Assembly (NCBI GenBank): GCA_946186915.1
Contig: CAMHOY010000004.1
Location: 62,001 to 126,000, forward strand
Source: an uncultured Bacteroidales bacterium
GTDB lineage: Bacteria; Bacteroidota; Bacteroidia; Bacteroidales; Paludibacteraceae
Direction: 5' to 3'
DNA length: 64,000 nucleotides
Position numbers and translations under genes: made by a program. The notes under the pieces were generated by a model. That model did no database searches. It saw only the letters and a program-made list of their open reading frames with translations, and was not told where the DNA came from. The number at the start of each line of letters is the position of its first letter. The first letter of the stretch is position 1. Shown piece by piece: positions 58,638 through 64,000 of the stretch.

Positions 58638-61600
58638 GGTTGTGCCTCCCTTCTCTCACTAATGCGTTTTCCCAAGGCATCATAGATGATACCGCGGAGA
58701 AGGATGCGTAACTGACCTTCCTGAATGAATTTCTCTGCTCGCTGAACCCGCTCGGCGTCAATATTCTCCACATCGGTTGCCACACGCGGCGGATTAGCCG
58801 TGATAAGGAACCGTCTTTGAGGGGTCTTGTTCACCGCAGAAAAAGTATATGTGTTTCCCGTTTGGATAAGCGTTGCCTGTTCGGTGACTAAATCATACAG
58901 GTACATCTCGTCGCCTTCGTAGTTAAACGAGAAGGTGTACTCTATTTCGTCACCTGCTTGGAAGGAGAGATAGCGCCCTTCCAACGTAGGAATAGCAGCT
59001 ACCGCCATTTCGCCGCCCGTTTTGAGAACTGCCAACTTAGGTGCTGCCGCGTCACCGTCTATCTTGCGTCCGTCCCAGCCGTCTTCGTACTCTTCGGAGA
59101 ACCCGCCGCGAGCAAGCAGATGTACGCGGTCGCCATAGGAGTCACCGCTGACCGTTAGTTGCATCACCTCTATGCTCGAGCGGCGCGGAGCACGCATCGG
59201 TTGAGTGGAGGTCTTGAAATAGGTGGCGTCATATACCACGCGGTTATACACCAACTTCAACTTTGCATTCGCAGAAGTTGTCTGTACGAAGAATCCTTGC
59301 ATGGATGGAATGACGGAATCCACTCCGATGTACGGTGAGGAGTGAATAGGTACGACGGCATACTGACCGGGAACAATCGGATTGCTGTTTATCTCGGTGT
59401 TGATGATCTCGTCTTTGTTGGTGTCCCATGCAGCATAGGAACCGGTATGATAGATGTAGATGGCTTTCTCGGTGTTGATAAAGTCGCCATCTTCCATCTG
59501 GGAGATCTTGATGGGTGCCGTCCAACTGTTGGCAACGAAAGCAAAGCCGTCTGCGTCGCGGTTGTCCAGAGACAAAGTCGTCGTTACTGGAGGATTGAGT
59601 TTTCCTGTGAAGTCATAGGTCTTACGTGACTCTTGTGTGATGCAATAGCCTTCGAATGGAAGCAACACATCTTCATTCTGTACCCACTGCCATAAGCCGC
59701 CTAAACTACCATCGGAGGCAGTGGTCCAACGGCACATCCATGCGTAGTGGTATAGGTTGATGGCTGTTTTACCGGGCTGGAACGGAATACCTATGTACTG
59801 CCAAATCGGCGAAGTGGTGGAAGAACCTTCTGCACGACTGTAGTATTCTACCGTGGCACGTACATCTGACTCTTTATTTCCGTACACAAATCCGCCATTA
59901 TGTGTCTCGTCTGATTCGATAATTAAATCTTCGGCTTTGATGGTAATCGGTGACGCGTAGCGTGTGTTGTGAACGGTGGTTACCATTCCGGCGATAGTCA
60001 ATCCGCCGTATGGTTTGACAATAAGTTTGCCGTCTACGGGGTTGTTGTGCTCGTCACGACCTTTATTCACTTTCACACTACCGGCATGCGCATTGTCAAT
60101 GTTCACCCAGCACTCCGCAATGATACGTGTCGGGTGGTACGGTGTCGGGATAATGTTTCGACCCGGTGACCAGTTCTTCGGGTTGCTCCATAAGTGGTCA
60201 CCTCCTCCGGCTACTGTGGTGCCGGTTGATGAATCGAATCCGTTGTCGAAGATGAGCGAGCAGTCGGCGATCTTCGTCTCGTCCGTCATGAGCAGATAGT
60301 CAATCATCTGCCGCATGATGATTTTACCGGCTTTGGATAGATTGCCCATCTCGTAGAAGTTAATACCGTAGATGAGCAGACGGGCAGGGAAGACCATCTG
60401 CCTCTCGCAGCAGACAATCAGGTCGCGGTTGTTGTTTTCATCTCGTACGGTGGCCAGGAAGATGAAGTCCGGCGCCTCATTAATAGTGAACCCTTGGAGT
60501 CCTTTTGCTTTCTTTTCCGAACTTAATGCATCCAATACGTGTACCGTCGTATCGGTTCTAACGACCTCCGTTTCGGTTGCATCGCTCGGGTTGTATTTGG
60601 CGTCCTTGAAGATTGCATGCCCGGCACAGAGCACCTTCATGTCTTGTACCTTCGGCTTCGGGTCTTTCGGATTGGATCCGATATGCCAGTTAGACTGATT
60701 AGCCACGTATGCCTCGAAACTCAGAATAGGCTTCTTGTCAATCAATGTGCCGATAGCGTTCGTGTACCCTTCGCCGGTGTTCAAGAAGTCGGTGACGATC
60801 AGTAAGTCGTATTGTGCATAATAAGCGGCTAATGATGCTTCATCTTTGGTGGCATAGCCATTCACGTAAGTGATGTCAAAATAGGTGCTCAGATACGTCA
60901 CAAGGTCGTTACAGTCATCTGCGTCATCTGCGCTGTAGGCAGTAAATGCACCGTTTTTTGTGCCGGTGATGATGAAGGCAATCTTTGCTTTTTGGTTCTG
61001 GGGATAGATGCGTATTGTGGACGTGATGGTATAGGTATGCTCCGGGTTGCAATTGTTAGCGATGGTGAAGGTCACCGTGATGGTCTTCTCGGTCACATTC
61101 CCGAAGTCGGATGTACCCATCAGATGAATCTGCTCGTCGAAATACTCGAAATGCAAATCACCCGTGAGAGGTTCAGAAGGTACGGCGGACAGGAGCGAAT
61201 AACTGATTCCTGTAGTGTCATAGTCGCAGGTCAGCCGGACAACACCTTCGTCCACCTTCTTGCGGTCCCAAATGGTAACGATAGGTGTAATATTCGTCAG
61301 GGTGGGCACCAGGTCACAGGGCTCTAACCATTTCGCGTAGAGTGTCTCGGGGGAAGTGGTCTTGTCCCAGTTGCGCACACCGTTACCCAAACCAGTGTAG
61401 TATTGTGTACCGGCACCGTCCGGCGCATCGTAGTAACCGTCAAAGACGTACCCCGCGCGCAGCGGCAGAGTGGTAATCTCCGGCATGGGCTGCAAGTAGT
61501 ATGCAACTACAGAAGAGGTGTACGCGTTGTACGCTCCGGTGGCGTTCAAGATAATAGTGGACTTAATGATCTCCTCCCATTGGGCGTAGAGGGTCACGTT

Positions 61601-63979
61601 CGTGAGCGTGCGGAAAGGCGCTTCGTCGGCATAGAGGGTACCTGTGCCGGAAGGGTTCTCTGCCCATCCTTTGAAAAGATAATCTGTCCGCGTAAAGAGA
61701 TTGAGGTCTAACGGCCAGGTGGCTCCTTTCGGGACAATCTGGTCGGGCATACTGCCGGTACCGCCGTTGTTGTTAAACGAGATAACCTGTTGAGGTACTT
61801 CGACAATAACCACCATCTTCGTATCTTTCGTGCCTCCGGCGATACTGAACTCGCCGGTGTAGGTGCTCCCTTCATACACATATTTATGCCATGTGTCTTT
61901 GCTTCCGGGAACAAAACTTTTGGTGGTAGTCGAGCCGTTTACGGTTAGATCAATCGAGTAGGCATCATTACTGTTCGGGAAGGCATAGAAGGTGATCTTG
62001 CAAGCCTCCATACCGTTCAGGTCAAAGGTCTGTGTCTTTCCTTTTGCAACGGTGAAAGCTTTGATGGCGCGGTTGTCTGTAGAGGAGGCTCCCCATGTGC
62101 CGGCAACATCCAATAAGGTCAGATCCTTTGAGTTAAAATAGGTGCCACCTTTGTCGGGAAGGTCAAAGAGAATATCTTCTGTCTCTTTGAGACTCTCTCC
62201 AACCGGCACATACTGCCAGGCTTTCATGGCACCGTCCGAACCCTGTATCCATTCGTGGTTCTTTACGTAGCAATAACCTAAAATATAGATGAAGGTGGGC
62301 GGTTTCTCTTCCCATACAGCCGTGAGAGTTATTTGCTTGTTGTATAACTGCTGTAGTGTCGCGCCGTCGTTTATCGGCTGACCCGCTGCAACAGTGACAC
62401 CTCCTATCTTGAGATCCACATTGGCAGTCCAGTGACTGAAGTTATAGCCCGACTTGACGAACGTGCATGCAGGCAGCGCCTGATCGGTCTTCGGACAGAT
62501 ATGCGTGATGGCCGCCATCGATCCTTCTCCTCCGTTGTTGTTGAAGGTGATAGACGAGATGCCGAATGTCTTCCAGGAAGTGGTACTTTGTGCAAAATTA
62601 AAGTGATTGCCTAAACCGGCAGCGGTGTTCAGACTGTTCGACTGATGACCGTTGTCATCACGCCAGATGACATAATTGAAGAACGCCGGATATGCCGCGC
62701 AGTAATAATACGTAGTGTCGCAGATGGTCGCCGTCGTGGTGATGTACGGACTGCCGTTCCAGTCGGACATACGCATGGCGTCGCTTGTGTAGTTGTATAT
62801 GCGGACGCAGTTCCAGTCGTCCGGCTTGACAAAATACACGTAGTTCGCACAAGGGTGCTCTACTGTCGGGAAGATTACGGACACCTCGTGCGTTGTGGTG
62901 TTGAAGGTGATGGTATAATCCCCTTCCGGACCGGGGTATAAGACGCAGTTGGGACCGTCACCCATCGTTAAGGTAATGCCGGATCTGTCTGTGGGTATGG
63001 CTGCCCAGTTGGTGTATTTGTTTCCGTCTTTCTCCAGATGAAACTCACAACGACCGTTGGCATACATGTGAATCGTTGTTGAGGCGATGTCTCCGCTCTG
63101 TGTCATACCGGTAGGCAACGCGAACTCGTCTCCCTCTTTTTTGAAGAATTGTCCGACGATAGTCCAGTCGGAGAGAGGGTTGGTGATGGTGACATAAGCC
63201 GCTGAGGAGTAGTTAAAGGCCCAATCGTGATGAACGATGGCGTATACGTCATGCTCCGAGAAGGTGCCGTCGTACGAAGTGGCTGCGGCTTCTACAGAAG
63301 CGGTTACCAGGGTCCAGTGTCCGCTCTCATCCAAATCGCCTGCGGCGTAAACGCCCTGGTCGTTCAGCGTCAAGTCCTCATCCGTGCCGCTGGTCCGATG
63401 CCATATGAGCGTGTTCTGTATGCCGGTGTTGTCGTCTGTGCCGTTCGTCCAGGAGATAGCGGTGGTGATGCCGCTGGCTGCTGTCGGCGCAGAGGGCTTG
63501 ACAAGATCCACGGTTCCTTTGTAGTACACGATATCATCCACATATATCGTGCAGTTGGCACCGATAGAACAGGTCGCCTGGATATTCTTTCCCGTCTGCG
63601 TGCTGGCGGCCGTGAATTGCTTGTAGATGAGGGTCCAGGTGTCTGCCTCAATGTCGAAATCATTTCCACCTGCGGCGGCGACATTGATGCCTGCCTTACC
63701 GGCCACATTCAACTTCATCCAGCACATCACGGTGTAGGTGTTGTCCTTGTCGTAGTTGACCGCTCCGCCTTTGATAAGGCGTCCGCCGCCCGCAGAGGCG
63801 GTAGCATAATGTCCTTGTGTTCCGGTGCGCTTGGCAGTCGCGTTCACGGCTCTGTTAGAGGTGCTTGTGCCGCCCCATGCAGTACCGGTTTCAAATCCAT
63901 GCGTCCAGGAAGTCGTCTCTGCTCCCCATGCAAGGGGGATAGCGAAAAAAATAGCGAATAAGAGGAGAATCTTTTTCAT
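58634..63979 (-). CDS. Giant exported InlB-repeat protein with T9SS-like tail
   Basis: The 1781-residue protein has a signal peptide (1-19), an N-terminal carbohydrate-binding-like domain, SusE/F-like segments, three InlB B-repeat (Listeria-Bacteroides) units (NNNGGEGSMAAITH, NNNGGTGSMPDQIVPKGATW, TTLPLRAGYVFDGYYDAPDG; about 480-910), a long beta-rich region, and a C-terminal tail (IQEGQLRILLRGIIYDALGK) like type IX sorting signals. A surface adhesin or glycan-binding protein is likely. The frame stays open across 5.3 kb. Confidence 0.85.
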   Translation of the reverse strand: MKKILLLFAIFFAIPLAWGAETTSWTHGFETGTAWGGTSTSNRAVNATAKRTGTQGHYATASAGGGRLIKGGAVNYDKDNTYTVMCWMKLNVAGKAGINVAAAGGNDFDIEADTWTLIYKQFTAASTQTGKNIQATCSIGANCTIYVDDIVYYKGTVDLVKPSAPTAASGITTAISWTNGTDDNTGIQNTLIWHRTSGTDEDLTLNDQGVYAAGDLDESGHWTLVTASVEAAATSYDGTFSEHDVYAIVHHDWAFNYSSAAYVTITNPLSDWTIVGQFFKKEGDEFALPTGMTQSGDIASTTIHMYANGRCEFHLEKDGNKYTNWAAIPTDRSGITLTMGDGPNCVLYPGPEGDYTITFNTTTHEVSVIFPTVEHPCANYVYFVKPDDWNCVRIYNYTSDAMRMSDWNGSPYITTTATICDTTYYYCAAYPAFFNYVIWRDDNGHQSNSLNTAAGLGNHFNFAQSTTSWKTFGISSITFNNNGGEGSMAAITHICPKTDQALPACTFVKSGYNFSHWTANVDLKIGGVTVAAGQPINDGATLQQLYNKQITLTAVWEEKPPTFIYILGYCYVKNHEWIQGSDGAMKAWQYVPVGESLKETEDILFDLPDKGGTYFNSKDLTLLDVAGTWGASSTDNRAIKAFTVAKGKTQTFDLNGMEACKITFYAFPNSNDAYSIDLTVNGSTTTKSFVPGSKDTWHKYVYEGSTYTGEFSIAGGTKDTKMVVIVEVPQQVISFNNNGGTGSMPDQIVPKGATWPLDLNLFTRTDYLFKGWAENPSGTGTLYADEAPFRTLTNVTLYAQWEEIIKSTIILNATGAYNAYTSSVVAYYLQPMPEITTLPLRAGYVFDGYYDAPDGAGTQYYTGLGNGVRNWDKTTSPETLYAKWLEPCDLVPTLTNITPIVTIWDRKKVDEGVVRLTCDYDTTGISYSLLSAVPSEPLTGDLHFEYFDEQIHLMGTSDFGNVTEKTITVTFTIANNCNPEHTYTITSTIRIYPQNQKAKIAFIITGTKNGAFTAYSADDADDCNDLVTYLSTYFDITYVNGYATKDEASLAAYYAQYDLLIVTDFLNTGEGYTNAIGTLIDKKPILSFEAYVANQSNWHIGSNPKDPKPKVQDMKVLCAGHAIFKDAKYNPSDATETEVVRTDTTVHVLDALSSEKKAKGLQGFTINEAPDFIFLATVRDENNNRDLIVCCERQMVFPARLLIYGINFYEMGNLSKAGKIIMRQMIDYLLMTDETKIADCSLIFDNGFDSSTGTTVAGGGDHLWSNPKNWSPGRNIIPTPYHPTRIIAECWVNIDNAHAGSVKVNKGRDEHNNPVDGKLIVKPYGGLTIAGMVTTVHNTRYASPITIKAEDLIIESDETHNGGFVYGNKESDVRATVEYYSRAEGSSTTSPIWQYIGIPFQPGKTAINLYHYAWMCRWTTASDGSLGGLWQWVQNEDVLLPFEGYCITQESRKTYDFTGKLNPPVTTTLSLDNRDADGFAFVANSWTAPIKISQMEDGDFINTEKAIYIYHTGSYAAWDTNKDEIINTEINSNPIVPGQYAVVPIHSSPYIGVDSVIPSMQGFFVQTTSANAKLKLVYNRVVYDATYFKTSTQPMRAPRRSSIEVMQLTVSGDSYGDRVHLLARGGFSEEYEDGWDGRKIDGDAAAPKLAVLKTGGEMAVAAIPTLEGRYLSFQAGDEIEYTFSFNYEGDEMYLYDLVTEQATLIQTGNTYTFSAVNKTPQRRFLITANPPRVATDVENIDAERVQRAEKFIQEGQLRILLRGIIYDALGKRISERREAQP

Positions 63980-64000
63980 GATAGAGGGAGTGGGGGATTA

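Overview
The window reads as a chromosomal segment of a Bacteroidales bacterium. The evidence is the Bacteroidetes promoter signature (TTTG, about 20 bases, then TAnnTTTG) upstream of many genes, three exported proteins with C-terminal tails resembling type IX secretion sorting signals, a BspA-type leucine-rich protein, an InlB-repeat giant protein, and core neighbourhoods typical of the order (rnpA-hemD-DUF4271, acpP-fabF, lpxD-lpxC-lpxA). The family is not settled from sequence alone. Base composition is near 50% GC in core genes and visibly lower in 22.2-26.8 kb and 27.5-29.4 kb.

Layout. 0-10.8 kb is core, all leftward: yidD, rnpA, hemD, DUF4271, a U32 peptidase, asd, a winged-helix protein, fabF, acpP, a 5'-nucleotidase-like lipoprotein, mutL, a small membrane protein and an OmpA/TPR lipoprotein. 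10.9-18.15 kb is one leftward six-gene unit with a clear promoter (18122-18153) and terminator (10907-10938). In transcription order it encodes a two-TM protein with a ThsA-type macro domain (DUF6430), a TIR-TM protein, a periplasmic coiled-coil/TPR protein, a BspA-LRR/FN3 protein, a pRiA4b ORF-3-like protein, and an SH3-multiTM-ADP-ribosyltransferase-like protein. Three of the six belong to folds that make, use or read NAD/ADP-ribose, so this is the best candidate for an undescribed system; it resembles a type II Thoeris module with extra parts. 18.3-22.1 kb is a leftward cluster of small proteins, four of them paralogous, with a RecA-like ATPase, structured intergenic DNA and phased short repeats, probably of mobile origin. 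22.2-26.8 kb is an AT-rich accessory stretch: an unknown protein, a type IIG-like methyltransferase/nuclease, a structured 330-base gap, and a KilA-N gene flanked by 30-base perfect direct repeats.

26.9-35.4 kb is a second unusual leftward unit, again six genes, from a promoter at 35473-35504: a protein with three P-loop AAA-like modules, a low-molecular-weight tyrosine phosphatase, a Ser/Thr kinase fused to an AAA+ ATPase, a PPP-type phosphatase, an S-4TM (predicted pore-forming) domain fused to a LicD nucleotidyltransferase, and a HAD hydrolase. The genes are nearly all abutting or overlapping, so kinase, phosphatases, ATPases and possible membrane effector are likely to act together.

35.5-64 kb returns to core and envelope functions. 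Rightward: a lipoprotein, an SRPBCC protein, phosphatidylserine decarboxylase, deoC, an NfnA-NfnB-type fusion carrying an in-frame array of covarying mini-palindromes, dacB, birA, rfbB, and (after a leftward AraC regulator) an OmpA protein, a coiled-coil exported protein and aroB. Leftward from the right edge: an InlB-repeat giant protein, a low-complexity membrane protein, an HD hydrolase, lpxD, an lpxC that lacks the usual Bacteroidetes FabZ fusion, lpxA, glnS, an HsdR-N-like protein, a PhoH ATPase and an exported OB-fold protein. No rRNA, tRNA or CRISPR array was recognised.
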